From the NCBI GenBank assembly GCA_012840345.1, contig DULO01000073.1, positions 1 to 50,704 of the forward strand: a stretch of 50,704 nucleotides of DNA, given 5' to 3'. The notes beneath the pieces were generated by a model. The model saw only the letters and a list, made by a program, of their open reading frames with translations, was not told where the DNA came from and searched no databases. This document shows positions 40,612 to 49,411 of this stretch, one piece after another. The stretch comes from Candidatus Fermentithermobacillaceae bacterium (GTDB taxonomy: Bacteria > Bacillota > Sulfobacillia > Fermentithermobacillales > Fermentithermobacillaceae). The position numbers and the translations under genes were made by a program. The stretch's first letter is position 1. Each line of letters starts with the position of its first letter.

Positions 40612-42603
40612 TTAGTTCACGGAAACGTTGTCGCTCACTCTCTTGAGAGGTCTGAAGGGCCTGCCACCCCCCTCGAAAAACTTGGTGAAGAACTCAACAA
40701 ACTGGAGGCGGCCTGAGTGGATAAAGCTCCCCAGAACGTTGATAACCAGGTTGAAGACGTGGCCCCCCAAGAGAATCAAGGGCACGAAGACCCAGCCAAC
40801 CACCGGCACCATGCTGACCACAAGTTCAGCGATCTTGTTGACCACTACACCGATGACCGCGCTGGCCAAGCCGAGCGCGAGAAGTCTGGAATAGGACATC
40901 GTGTCGGAGAAATAGCCCACGATGCTGTAGAGGCCGTACAGGCCCGAAAAAGGCTTCAGAAGGATGTTCTTCTGCCCGCGCGAGGCTGAATACACAACCA
41001 TCAGAGCTCCCAAGTAGGTTACATAAAGGGGAACGGTGGAGTCCAAGACTCCGGCCATCTGGGCTATCACGCCCATTAGTCCGGGGATCAAGATCCCCCA
41101 CGATCCTTGGGACAGGATGGCCTCTTTGACCTCACCCGCCCTGATCAAGGCGTACATCTTCACGAGGATACCCACCCAAATCTGGATGATCCCCAAGATG
41201 AAGGAGATTACGAGAAGGGTGAGAGGATCTCCGATAGGATCCAACACCGCTACGGACTTGGCAAACCGTTCGATGATCGTACCGCCGAAAAACACGGTGG
41301 GAAGGTCGGCAAACCAGCTCCCCATGAGAGCTCCCATGATGATGGTTGAAATGCCCGAGTACATGAGCAGTCGAACCAGCTTCTCCCCGCCTTCGCCGAG
41401 TTTCTGGGTCTTCAAAAAGACCCAACAAACAAGGGACAAGATAATCCCGTATACCGCGTCTCCCAAGCAAATGCCGAAGAAGACCCAGAAGAACGGCGCC
41501 AACACGGGCGTCGGGTCGATTTCGTTGTACTGGGGAAACCCAAATATGTTTGTTATGACCTCGAAGGGTCTTAGTAGCGGCGGGTTGTCTAGGTACACGG
41601 GCGGGTCGTCTTCCATGCCGGGCTCTTCATCGGCGATTACCATCTCAGTGAACTCGCTGAGGCCCTGCCGCAACTTGTCCATGTCTTTGGCCCTTACGAA
41701 CCCTCTGATGACGAAAGTGTACTCGGTCCTTTGCAGCGAGTTGGTGACCTCTTTGAGGTTCTTCTGATCCTGATAGTAGTCCCAAAGCCCCAACACGGCC
41801 ACAAGGTCCTCCGCCATGGCTTTATCCGATGCCAATATCCGCTCCTGCTCTTGCCTGACGGCTTCGCCCTCGGCGCGAAGAGCATCTATGACCGAAGCCA
41901 CAGTGCCTGTTGAACGCGTTTGCCCCGCTGCCTGGCGGAGGTCAACAACGCTGCCGCCAATTGAGGACACAAACAGGCGGGCTTTGTCGACATCTTCCAA
42001 AGAAGCCACAAACCACAAACCCGTTCTGGAGGAGTTGGACCAGACTTTGACGCCGTGGACGGCCCCGTTCAACGACTCGCCGGACCTGGACTCCCACGCC
42101 AGAGTAGGAACCACCGCCAAGAAGTTTTCGGTGTAGACCGTTTTCCGTCCGAGGTCCTTGATGGGTATGTCTAGCTCAGCCCAAGCTGAAAGGGCTTCGA
42201 TCGAGGACTCCAACCCCACGAGCTTTTGCCCCAACTCCTTAAGGCGTTCCTCGTTTTCCCTGATCTTCTCGAAAGTACGGTCGACATCGTACTCCCTAAC
42301 GGCCTGCCAGAGGTCGTCTTGGGAAAGCTCGGGCTTCTTACCGGTGAACATGTCGATGAAGCCCTTCTTAACCGGGTTGTACTTCTGAAAATACGAGGCG
42401 ACATACTGAAGCCTGGATATCTTCGATTGGATGTCAGGCGGGATTTCTTCCCTCTCTTGATGCCTCGACTCCTCTGTTTCTCTGACCTCCATCAGTTCAA
42501 GGTCTCGGAGTTTCTCCAGGACAGCGTCTTTCTTGTCCCTAGTTATGAAAATGGTCACCTTGCGCATTCTGGCGACAGCCACGACGGCGCTGCCCGACGA
42601 CAA
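40612..42603 (-). CDS. atpI: V/A-type ATP synthase subunit I (membrane stator, a-subunit)
   Basis: 663 residues. The N-terminal ~340 are cytosolic with coiled coils. The C-terminal ~320 hold seven or eight membrane helices with FWVFFGICLGDAVYGIILSLVC, ILGIIQIWVGILVKM, YFSDTMSYSRLLALGLASAVIG with the essential Arg (SRLLALGLA), and GGHVFNLVINVLGSFIHSGRLQFVEFFTKFF (outline). It forms the ion path with K. The start is uncertain: TTG 42603 has GGGAGG rather far away; GTG 42582 (MAVARMRKVTIF) looks more like the family. Confidence 0.95.
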   Translation of the reverse strand: MSSGSAVVAVARMRKVTIFITRDKKDAVLEKLRDLELMEVRETEESRHQEREEIPPDIQSKISRLQYVASYFQKYNPVKKGFIDMFTGKKPELSQDDLWQAVREYDVDRTFEKIRENEERLKELGQKLVGLESSIEALSAWAELDIPIKDLGRKTVYTENFLAVVPTLAWESRSGESLNGAVHGVKVWSNSSRTGLWFVASLEDVDKARLFVSSIGGSVVDLRQAAGQTRSTGTVASVIDALRAEGEAVRQEQERILASDKAMAEDLVAVLGLWDYYQDQKNLKEVTNSLQRTEYTFVIRGFVRAKDMDKLRQGLSEFTEMVIADEEPGMEDDPPVYLDNPPLLRPFEVITNIFGFPQYNEIDPTPVLAPFFWVFFGICLGDAVYGIILSLVCWVFLKTQKLGEGGEKLVRLLMYSGISTIIMGALMGSWFADLPTVFFGGTIIERFAKSVAVLDPIGDPLTLLVISFILGIIQIWVGILVKMYALIRAGEVKEAILSQGSWGILIPGLMGVIAQMAGVLDSTVPLYVTYLGALMVVYSASRGQKNILLKPFSGLYGLYSIVGYFSDTMSYSRLLALGLASAVIGVVVNKIAELVVSMVPVVGWVFVPLILLGGHVFNLVINVLGSFIHSGRLQFVEFFTKFFEGGGRPFRPLKRVSDNVSVN

Positions 42604-42626
42604 TGTCGATAGCAGCTATCCTCCCT

Positions 42627-42944
42627 TCACATGGCCTCGGTAATTCTTTTGGTCACCAAGTTCACGGCCTCTTTGATTCTAGGAGCGGCCATCTGCCTCA
42701 GGTTTTCGATCTCGCGAAGAGCCTCTTCTTTGGCGGCCCTTTGGGCGTCCTCGGCTTCCCGACGCGCGGCATCCATGGCGGCATTGGCCTCTGCTTCCGC
42801 CTTATCCAAAGCCTCCGCCAACAGGCGTTTCGCTTCGACCTCCGCCTCCTCGGCCAGGGACTTAGCCTTAACCTTGGCAGTCTCGATTATGTCAGCGGCT
42901 TCCTTTTCAGCCTGCAATATAGCGTCAAGTTCCTTCTGTGCCAA
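42627..42944 (-). CDS. atpH: V/A-type ATP synthase subunit G/H (peripheral stalk)
   Basis: 105 residues from TTG 42944, with GGGAGGG 6 nt upstream. It is an almost unbroken Ala/Glu/Lys coiled coil (LAQKELDAILQAEKEAADIIETAK, then repeated EAEAEA-type heptads), as in archaeal/Thermus subunit G (H). It pairs with E. It is the first gene of the operon, 10 nt after wecB. Confidence 0.88.
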   Translation of the reverse strand: MAQKELDAILQAEKEAADIIETAKVKAKSLAEEAEVEAKRLLAEALDKAEAEANAAMDAARREAEDAQRAAKEEALREIENLRQMAAPRIKEAVNLVTKRITEAM

Positions 42945-42969
42945 GCCGCACCCTCCCATACAAAACAGC

Positions 42970-44151
42970 CTAACTGGGGTTATTCTCTACTGTTCCTAAG
43001 AACTCCTGCGGAGGTTCCGAAGCCAATCCGGCCCTGTAAAGCAGGGCTTGCACAATACGTGTTGATGCCATGCCGTCCCCAAAGGGATTGGATGCGCGCG
43101 ACATGGCATCATACCTCGTCCTATTATCGAGCAAATCCAAAACTGTGTCCACTATCAGTTGCCTATCAGTTCCGACCAGTACCAGTGTTCCGGCAGCTAG
43201 GGCTTCGGGCCTCTCGGTCTTTTCACGGCACAAGACTACCGGCACTCCGACCGAAGGAGCTTCCTCCTGAATGCCTCCTGAATCGCTGACTACTAGGTAA
43301 GAACGGCTTATGAGGTTCACATAGTCCGGATAGTCCAGCGGCTCAAACAGCACCGCGGACGGGATATCGCCTAGGTGACGACGGATGGGCTCACCGGCAT
43401 TCGGGTTCTTGTGGACGGACACTAAGAGCCGGACGTCGGGACGGCGTTGGGCTATGGCCCTTAAGGCAAGGCCAATGTTCTCCATGCCTTCCCCGAAGTT
43501 CTCCCTCCGGTGGACCTCCACAACTATGTTGGTCTTCTCCCCGAAATCGAGCCGGTCCAAAGTTGGGTTCATAAAAGAATAGTCGCGTTTCACGGTCATT
43601 AGCAGCGTATCCACGGCGGTGTTGCCGGTGACGAAAATGCCGTCCGCGGGGATACCCTCTTTCAAGAGGTTGTCCCTGGACCGTGACGTCGGAGCGAAAT
43701 GCACGTCTGAGATTGCGTCAGCGATCTTGCGCATCACTTCTTCAGGGAACGGGGCGTACTTATCTCCGGTCCTAAGGCCGGCTTCCACGTGTCCGACAGG
43801 GATCTTGAGATAGTAGGCGGCAAGCGCGGCGGAGCCTGTCGTAGCCGTGTCGCCGTGGATAAGCACGATGTCCGGACGTTCCGCCTGAAGCACGGGCGTA
43901 AGATGTTCCAATACCCGCCTGGTCGTCTCTGACAGGGTCTGGTTCTCCCGCATGATGTCGAGGTCATAGTCGCTCTTCAAATGGAAGTAGTTAAGCACTT
44001 GGTCCAGCATTTCCCTGTGCTGAGCCGTGACCAATACTTTCGACTCTACTAACTCTTCCTTCTGAAGGGCTTTGATCAGGGGCACCATCTTTGTGGCTTC
44101 GGGGCGGGTTCCGAAAACGGACATTACCTTGAGGCGCTTACGTGAGGGCAA
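42970..44151 (-). CDS. wecB: UDP-N-acetylglucosamine 2-epimerase (non-hydrolysing)
   Basis: 393 residues. Signatures: VMSVFGTRPEATKMVPLIKAL, VLVTAQHREMLDQVL, VLIHGDTATTGSAALAAYY, GHVEAGLRTGDKYAPFPEE, VEVHRRENFGEGM and VVSDSGGIQEEAPSVGVPVVLCREKTERPE (outline). It converts UDP-GlcNAc to UDP-ManNAc, the donor for the teichoic-acid linkage unit. Orthologue of B. subtilis mnaA, also found just upstream of the ATP synthase operon. Confidence 0.97.
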   Translation of the reverse strand: MPSRKRLKVMSVFGTRPEATKMVPLIKALQKEELVESKVLVTAQHREMLDQVLNYFHLKSDYDLDIMRENQTLSETTRRVLEHLTPVLQAERPDIVLIHGDTATTGSAALAAYYLKIPVGHVEAGLRTGDKYAPFPEEVMRKIADAISDVHFAPTSRSRDNLLKEGIPADGIFVTGNTAVDTLLMTVKRDYSFMNPTLDRLDFGEKTNIVVEVHRRENFGEGMENIGLALRAIAQRRPDVRLLVSVHKNPNAGEPIRRHLGDIPSAVLFEPLDYPDYVNLISRSYLVVSDSGGIQEEAPSVGVPVVLCREKTERPEALAAGTLVLVGTDRQLIVDTVLDLLDNRTRYDAMSRASNPFGDGMASTRIVQALLYRAGLASEPPQEFLGTVENNPS

Positions 44152-44184
44152 TTTCTCAACACCTTTCGCCTTGCTCGTATTCAG

Positions 44185-45270
44185 CTATCCATGGTGAGAT
44201 TCGTGACCCTTGTGTTTTTTCTTCACTGATATGGTCAACAGGCCTGCCTTATATGCTACCGCCAGCAACCCTAGTATGGCCAAACCGGCGATGGGCCCTC
44301 CTTGCGTCACGGGGACGAAACTCGAGATCATTCCAAGGATTCCGAAGCCGATGCTAACGGCGTAAATGATGAGCACCGCCTGTCTTTGGCCCATTCCGAG
44401 CTCCAGGAGGCGGTGGTGAAGGTGGTCGTGGTCCTTTCTGGCAAACGAGGTACCGGCCAAGCTCCTCCGTATAACGGCAAAAGCCGCGTCTGATATAGGC
44501 ACCATCAGCGTGAGAAGTGGGACCAGGATGGACATGAATACCGCGGACTTAGCCAGACCCTGGACCGACAACACCGCCAACGCCAGGCCTATATACATGG
44601 CTCCCGCGTCGCCCATAAAAATCGAGGCCGGGTGAAAGTTGAAAGGAAGGAAGCCAAACACGCTTCCGGCCAAAGCGGCCGCCGCCGTCGTTATCCCGCC
44701 CGCCCCGGCCTTAGCCGCGGCAAAGACCATGACCAGAGCGGTAATTCCGGTCACCCCCGCCGCGAGCCCGTCAAGCCCGTCGGAGAAATTCACCAGGTTT
44801 TCAAATGAAATGACCCACAAGAGCGTGAGTGGGATAGCAAAGGCTCCTAGGAGCCTTACCGCGCCGGTAAAGGGGTTTGTGACGAACGAAATACTCAGCC
44901 CCAGCCAGATGACAGCGCCGGCGGAAACGCACTGCCCCAGGAACTTCCACAACGGGGTAAGTTCATAAAGGTCATCTATCACGCCCACTGCCAAGATGAT
45001 GAAGCCACCGATGATGACCGAGTTCAACGCGACGCTGTCGTTGGGCGGGAAGACCAGCATGGCTATTACTGACGCCAGATAAATGGCGACTCCGCCTAGG
45101 TAAGGAATGGGTTTACGGTGCACGCTGTGAATGTTGGGGTAACACATAGCCTTAGTCTTGCGGGCAAACCACCTTACAACGGGAGTAAGGATCAGGGATA
45201 GACCAAACGCGACCGCAAAGGCATAGACCGTAGCGTAAGATGTTCGCAACAAGTAGGGGTTCCCCCTCAA
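44185..45270 (-). CDS. tagO: Undecaprenyl-phosphate GlcNAc-1-phosphate transferase (WecA/TagO family)
   Basis: 361 residues with about 10-11 membrane helices. Family motifs: HSVHRKPIPYLGGVAIYLA, GVIDDLYEL (metal-binding DD), NLVNFSDGLDGLAAGVTG, FLPFNFHPASIFMGDAGAMYIG and the C-terminal RKDHDHLHHRLLELGMGQRQAV. It starts undecaprenyl-linked polymer synthesis. With wecB, tagA-like and csaB in the window, a secondary wall polymer route seems likely. A good SigA promoter lies upstream. WecA and TagO cannot be told apart by sequence. Confidence 0.93.
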   Translation of the reverse strand: MRGNPYLLRTSYATVYAFAVAFGLSLILTPVVRWFARKTKAMCYPNIHSVHRKPIPYLGGVAIYLASVIAMLVFPPNDSVALNSVIIGGFIILAVGVIDDLYELTPLWKFLGQCVSAGAVIWLGLSISFVTNPFTGAVRLLGAFAIPLTLLWVISFENLVNFSDGLDGLAAGVTGITALVMVFAAAKAGAGGITTAAAALAGSVFGFLPFNFHPASIFMGDAGAMYIGLALAVLSVQGLAKSAVFMSILVPLLTLMVPISDAAFAVIRRSLAGTSFARKDHDHLHHRLLELGMGQRQAVLIIYAVSIGFGILGMISSFVPVTQGGPIAGLAILGLLAVAYKAGLLTISVKKKHKGHESHHG

Positions 45271-45306
45271 AGCGCTGCGTGCGCCGTTAGATTCCCTCTA
45301 TCCGCG

Positions 45307-45335
45307 ATTCTAACCGAGCATGTCCAACGGGTCAA
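45307..45335 (-). promoter_or_regulatory. SigA promoter of tagO/wecA (and perhaps wecB and the ATPase operon)
   Basis: Minus strand TTGACC, 17 bp, TAGAAT (5/6 and 5/6) in the gap before the tagO gene, 37 nt before its start. All genes from here to subunit D follow with short gaps, so one transcript is possible. Confidence 0.65.
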
Positions 45336-45356
45336 TCTACGGCCAAGGGCATATGC

Positions 45357-45809
45357 CTAACGAAACTTCTCCACCGACACCCCCGCGCCGCTCAGGAGTT
45401 CCCGGGAAAGCGGGTCCGGGTATTCCTCCCGGTAGACCACTCTCCTTATCCCGGCGTTAATGATCATCTTCGCGCACATACTGCAGGGTTCGGTGGTGGT
45501 GTAGATGCTCGCGCCCTCAATTACCGTGCCGTACCTCGCGGCCTGAACGATGGCGTTCTGCTCCGCGTGGAGGGCCCTGCACAGTTCCTGGCGCTCGCCT
45601 GAGGGAATGTGTAGCCGTTCCTTTATGCACCCAATCTCGGAACAATGAGGCAACCCGGTCGGAGCCCCGTTGTACCCGGTTGCGAGTATCCTCTTGTCCC
45701 TCACGATGACCGCGCCTATGTTCCTTCTAAGGCACGTCGAGCGCGTGGCGACCACATCCGCCACCTGCATAAAATACTCGTCCCATTCGGGCCGTTTATG
45801 ACCGTTCAT
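45357..45809 (-). CDS. dCMP deaminase (ComEB-like)
   Basis: 150 residues of the cytidine/deoxycytidylate deaminase family. Zinc site: [14 protein letters not shown] with the catalytic Glu, and [15 protein letters not shown] second set of zinc-type residues ([17 protein letters not shown] with GER) is as in dCMP deaminases. It makes dUMP for thymidylate synthesis. Starts 44 nt after the DUF436 gene. Confidence 0.93.
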   Translation of the reverse strand: MNGHKRPEWDEYFMQVADVVATRSTCLRRNIGAVIVRDKRILATGYNGAPTGLPHCSEIGCIKERLHIPSGERQELCRALHAEQNAIVQAARYGTVIEGASIYTTTEPCSMCAKMIINAGIRRVVYREEYPDPLSRELLSGAGVSVEKFR

Positions 45810-45853
45810 GTACTTTGACTCCTCCGGCTCGGTTTTGGTTTCCTGTAAAGCCC

Positions 45854-46459
45854 TTATTTTGACTGGTCTCTCAGCGTCTTGTCTTGTATCTCGGTCAGAG
45901 CGTAAACGGGCCTGTTGCCGCCGATAAGCTTGGGCCTTGTCCGAGCCATGGTCACATGGGCATGCCCCACCGCAATGTTCGGCAGCCTTACAGGCACGGC
46001 GACGGGGCGCAAGTGCATGCCGATGAACGTGTCTCCGATATCGATCCCAGCGTGAGCCTGTATAGACTCGACCACTACAGGGTCTTCAAGCCGCCTCAAC
46101 GCGGTCGCCGCGGTGGCGCCGCCGGCATGAGGAACCGGGATCACCGACACTTCCGTTAGGTTGTACTTCTCCATGACTTCCCGTTTGACCACTAACGCGC
46201 GGTTTAGGTGCTCGCAGCACTGGACCGCCAAATAGACTCCGGTTCCTTGCAACGCTTCGTCTACGCCGTCCAGTATGGCGTTGGCTATGTCGCTGCTGCC
46301 CGCGGACCCGATCCGGTTGCCCTGAACTTCGCTGGTGGAACAACCCAAGACGAGGATTTGGCCGGGCCGCAAACGCGCGGCCTTAAGAAGCCCGGAGACC
46401 GCCTCTCTGGCTTGACTTTTCAAGACCGAAAGGTCAAGGGGTTCTGAAGAACTGTGCAA
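45854..46459 (-). CDS. ywlG: DUF436/YwlG family protein (TIGR01440)
   Basis: 201 residues from TTG 46459. Family-typical stretches: [67 protein letters not shown] and [15 protein letters not shown] (outline). Function is unknown. It follows rpiB by 17 nt as ywlG follows ywlF in B. subtilis. Confidence 0.9.
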   Translation of the reverse strand: MHSSSEPLDLSVLKSQAREAVSGLLKAARLRPGQILVLGCSTSEVQGNRIGSAGSSDIANAILDGVDEALQGTGVYLAVQCCEHLNRALVVKREVMEKYNLTEVSVIPVPHAGGATAATALRRLEDPVVVESIQAHAGIDIGDTFIGMHLRPVAVPVRLPNIAVGHAHVTMARTRPKLIGGNRPVYALTEIQDKTLRDQSK

Positions 46460-46476
46460 GGATCTCCCCTCCCGAT

Positions 46477-46929
46477 CTAGGAACGTTTCCCAAACTCCGA
46501 CTCAATGTCGGCTATCTTTTGAACGCGTATGGAATGCCTTCCCCCGGCGAATTTACCTGAGAGAAACGCCGAGACTATATCAGCGGCGAGGCCGGGGCCC
46601 ACCACCCTGGCGCCGATGCACAAGACATTGGCGTCATTGTGTTCCCTGCCCATGCGCGCCGAAAATGGGTCAGAGCAAACGACTGCCCGGATTCCGGGGA
46701 ATTTGTTCGCGGAGATCGCCATGCCCAGCCCTGTGCCGCACACAAGGATGCCCAGTTCCGCTTCCTTGGCCCGGACCGCCTCGCAGACTTTTCGGGCGAA
46801 GTCCGGATAGTGGACCGACTGTTCGCTGTCTGTGCCCATGTCGAGCACGTCGTTGGCCTCCGAGAGCCACTCGCGCAGTTCTTCCTTGAGAGCGTAGCCG
46901 GCGTGATCACTGCCAATCGCTATCTTCAA
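46477..46929 (-). CDS. rpiB: Ribose-5-phosphate isomerase B
   Basis: 150 residues: MKIAIGSDHAGYALKEEL, ILVCGTGLGMAISANKFPGIRA with the catalytic Cys, and REHNDANVLCIGARVVG. It interconverts ribose-5- and ribulose-5-phosphate. Overlaps the end of the preceding fusion gene by 23 nt. Equivalent of B. subtilis ywlF. Confidence 0.97.
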   Translation of the reverse strand: MKIAIGSDHAGYALKEELREWLSEANDVLDMGTDSEQSVHYPDFARKVCEAVRAKEAELGILVCGTGLGMAISANKFPGIRAVVCSDPFSARMGREHNDANVLCIGARVVGPGLAADIVSAFLSGKFAGGRHSIRVQKIADIESEFGKRS

Positions 46930-48463
46930 TGTGTCCCCTCCTAATCCCTGCCAGCATTGAGGCCAGCCCGGTAAGCCCGCGCTTCAGGAGAAGCGCCGTT
47001 TGCCTATAGACCGCCTGCCCCATACCGATGGGGTCGTCCACGTCACCATTGACGACTCCGGGAACAAGTTCGGATAAAGTATATATCTTCTTCGCGAATA
47101 GCGGGAAGCGAGCAAGCAACGCGCTTTTGTGGGACCTCGCCATAGCTATTACCAAGTCCGCGTTCTCCATGTCCGGGACGAGGACCCCGCGGGAGCGGTG
47201 AGATGACAGGTCAAGCCCGAATTCCCTTACGGCCGTCACAGCTTCGCCGGTAGCGGGCAAGCCAGGCGCCGCCGACGTCCCCGCGGAAGCGACGGTGACC
47301 GGGTAAGGCGCCCCGACCGCTTCCCAAGCCCGCTTGAAAACAACTTCCGCCATTGGGCTCCTGCACGTGTTTCCTGTGCAGACCATGAGGATGCTTAACT
47401 TCGGTGAAGAAAGCGTCTTCCCGCCGCTGGCCCGGTCCAGCCGGTTTTGAACGGCAAGCCCCAAGCCGTGTTCCGGGAACGACTCTGCCAGGATAACGGA
47501 AGCGCCGGCGGAATCAGAGTACCTCAAGCTCGTAAAGAGGCGCGACGCGACGGGCGCCAGGTCTTCCCTGGGCCCCAACTCGATGACGACCAAGGATTGG
47601 CCGAAAGCTTCCTTAAGCCGCTCATACCTCGGCAAGTTGTCGGTGGACGCCAAAAGCGCCACCTTGTGCCCGGAAGCTATGGCGGAAACCGCGCCTGCGA
47701 TGATCGAGTTGGCCTGCTCCTCAGGAGCGCCCGAGGCCAAGAACACCTGGCCTTTGGGCGCGTAGTGTCTGTACTTCATTCCCGGAGAGGGCGCGGGCCC
47801 CTCCCCTTGGAAGTGAAAAACTTCCAGAGGTCCAAGAACGCCGGACAACTCCTCCGCGGACAGCCCGCCGGGCCTCAGTATTCTGGGCGAGGGAGTGGAG
47901 AGGTCTACGACGGTCGACTCCACCCCGATCTCCGCTTGTCCGCCGTCAATAATGAAGTCCACTTTGCCGTACAGGTCCGCGATGACGGCTTCCGCTGTCG
48001 TGGGGCTTGGACGCCCGGAAATGTTGGCTGAAGGTGCCGCTACGGGAACTCCCGCCAAGTCCAAGAGCCTGTGGGCTACGGGGTGGTCCGGCATCCGAAT
48101 ACCTACACTGGGAAGGCCTGCCGTAACGTGTTCCGGGACGAGGCCTGACTTCGGGAAAAGGATGGTAAGCGGTCCCGGCCAGAAGTTTCGCATGAGGAGA
48201 CGGGCGCTCTCGCTTATCTCCAGAACAAGCGGGGGCACCGCTTCAAGGCGGGATACGTGAACGATCAACGGGTTGTCTTGAGGGCGGCCCTTGGCTTGGA
48301 ACACCCGTTCCACGGCGTCGGGCATGAGTGCGTTGGCTCCCAATCCGTAAACGGTCTCAGTGGGGAAAGCCACGAGCTTTCCTTCCCTCAACGCCTCCGC
48401 GCAAGGCATAAGAAGACTGTCGTCAGGGTGAAGCGGATCAACCTTTACGATCCTCGTCTCCAC
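46907..48463 (-). CDS. Fusion of Sua5/YwlC threonylcarbamoyl-AMP synthase with a YwlE-type protein-arginine phosphatase
   Basis: 518 residues from GTG 48463, directly after the prmC TAA. Residues ~1-210 are the Sua5/YrdC domain (GKLVAFPTETVYGLGANA, KGRPQDNPLIVHV, SANISGRPSP), ~225-345 the Sua5 C-domain (GMKYRHYAPKGQV), and ~355-510 a low-molecular-weight phosphatase. The latter has C362-TGNT-C-R368 and the DDP loop (D476-D477). Threonine 366 in the C-T-G-N-T-C-R loop, rather than the Ile of tyrosine phosphatases, is the residue linked to phosphoarginine specificity in YwlE. In B. subtilis ywlC and ywlE are separate genes of the same cluster. Sua5 makes the t6A37 precursor for tRNA; YwlE reverses McsB phosphorylation. 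Confidence 0.92.
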   Translation of the reverse strand: METRIVKVDPLHPDDSLLMPCAEALREGKLVAFPTETVYGLGANALMPDAVERVFQAKGRPQDNPLIVHVSRLEAVPPLVLEISESARLLMRNFWPGPLTILFPKSGLVPEHVTAGLPSVGIRMPDHPVAHRLLDLAGVPVAAPSANISGRPSPTTAEAVIADLYGKVDFIIDGGQAEIGVESTVVDLSTPSPRILRPGGLSAEELSGVLGPLEVFHFQGEGPAPSPGMKYRHYAPKGQVFLASGAPEEQANSIIAGAVSAIASGHKVALLASTDNLPRYERLKEAFGQSLVVIELGPREDLAPVASRLFTSLRYSDSAGASVILAESFPEHGLGLAVQNRLDRASGGKTLSSPKLSILMVCTGNTCRSPMAEVVFKRAWEAVGAPYPVTVASAGTSAAPGLPATGEAVTAVREFGLDLSSHRSRGVLVPDMENADLVIAMARSHKSALLARFPLFAKKIYTLSELVPGVVNGDVDDPIGMGQAVYRQTALLLKRGLTGLASMLAGIRRGHIEDSDWQ

Positions 48464-49411
48464 TTATTTACCCCCTTTGAACCCCAGGGCCACTCTATTT
48501 AGGCCTGCCAAGTCAGGCACGATCTTCGGGTCTTGCCAGCCCGAACCCTGCAAGAGATCCAGGACCTCCCCTGCCTGCCCATCGTCTATCTCAAGAATGA
48601 GCATACCACCCGGGCGGACAAAAGGGCCGGCTTCTCGGATGAGCCGCGCAATGTGAAGAAGCCCCCCAGGGCCGCCGTCCAGCGCCAGCGCGGGCTCATG
48701 GCGAACTTCCGCGGGCAAGCCGTCCATGTCGTGAGACGGGATATAGGGGAGGTTGGAAGCGATCACGTCCAGGTCGCGGATTTCCGCTGAGCGCAGCGGG
48801 TCCAGTAGATCGCCGCGCAAGAACAGCAGTCGTTCGGGTGTTTCGCCGTTCGGGCCGGAGGTCTCCGCCTGCAATCCCAGGGCATCGGCGTTCGATCTCG
48901 CCACCCGCAGCGCGTCTTCAGATACATCGGTCAAGATCACTCTCGCGGAGGGGCAGAACTTGGCGAGCGACAGCCCGATCGCTCCGGAACCGCATCCTAT
49001 GTCGGCGACTGTAAACCTTTTAGACGGCTCCTCGCGCCCTTGGGAAAAGGGCTCACCCTCTCCTTGGGTCTCAAGAAACCTGAGGACTTCCTCAACCAGG
49101 ATTTCCGTCTCCGGCCTGGGGATCAGGACGCGTTTGTCCACGGCAAACTTGAGTCCCATAAACTCCGTAATTCCGCGCAAGTAAGCTACCGGTTCCCCGT
49201 TCCGCCGTCGTGCCAGTAAGTTCATGTATTCCCGAGCGCGCCCGGAATCAAGGGGATCGGCCGGACGCAAGTAAAGGTATTCAGGGGGAGTACCGAGCAC
49301 GTGGGCAAGCAGCAGGCAAGCGTCCCTGGCGGCATCCTGAGATGCCCCAGAGAGGAAGGTTCTCCCCCATACCATGGCTTCGCCGACAGTCTTCCACGGT
49401 TCTCCGTTCAT
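48464..49411 (-). CDS. prmC: Release factor glutamine methyltransferase PrmC
   Basis: 315 residues. N-terminal helical domain (1-~95) binding the release factor, then a SAM-binding fold with [16 protein letters not shown] (motif I), [18 protein letters not shown] and the active-site motif ASNLPYIPS. The last is NPPY in most PrmC; here it is NLPY. A Pro-rich linker with E-rich segment lies before motif I. It methylates the GGQ glutamine of RF1 and RF2. Starts 4 nt inside the prfA end. Confidence 0.95.
   Translation of the reverse strand: MNGEPWKTVGEAMVWGRTFLSGASQDAARDACLLLAHVLGTPPEYLYLRPADPLDSGRAREYMNLLARRRNGEPVAYLRGITEFMGLKFAVDKRVLIPRPETEILVEEVLRFLETQGEGEPFSQGREEPSKRFTVADIGCGSGAIGLSLAKFCPSARVILTDVSEDALRVARSNADALGLQAETSGPNGETPERLLFLRGDLLDPLRSAEIRDLDVIASNLPYIPSHDMDGLPAEVRHEPALALDGGPGGLLHIARLIREAGPFVRPGGMLILEIDDGQAGEVLDLLQGSGWQDPKIVPDLAGLNRVALGFKGGK

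Noticed and set aside
41036-41767. A 243-codon plus-strand open frame opposite ATPase subunit I
   Set aside because: It is fully contained in a certain gene and has no recognisable domain or start signal.
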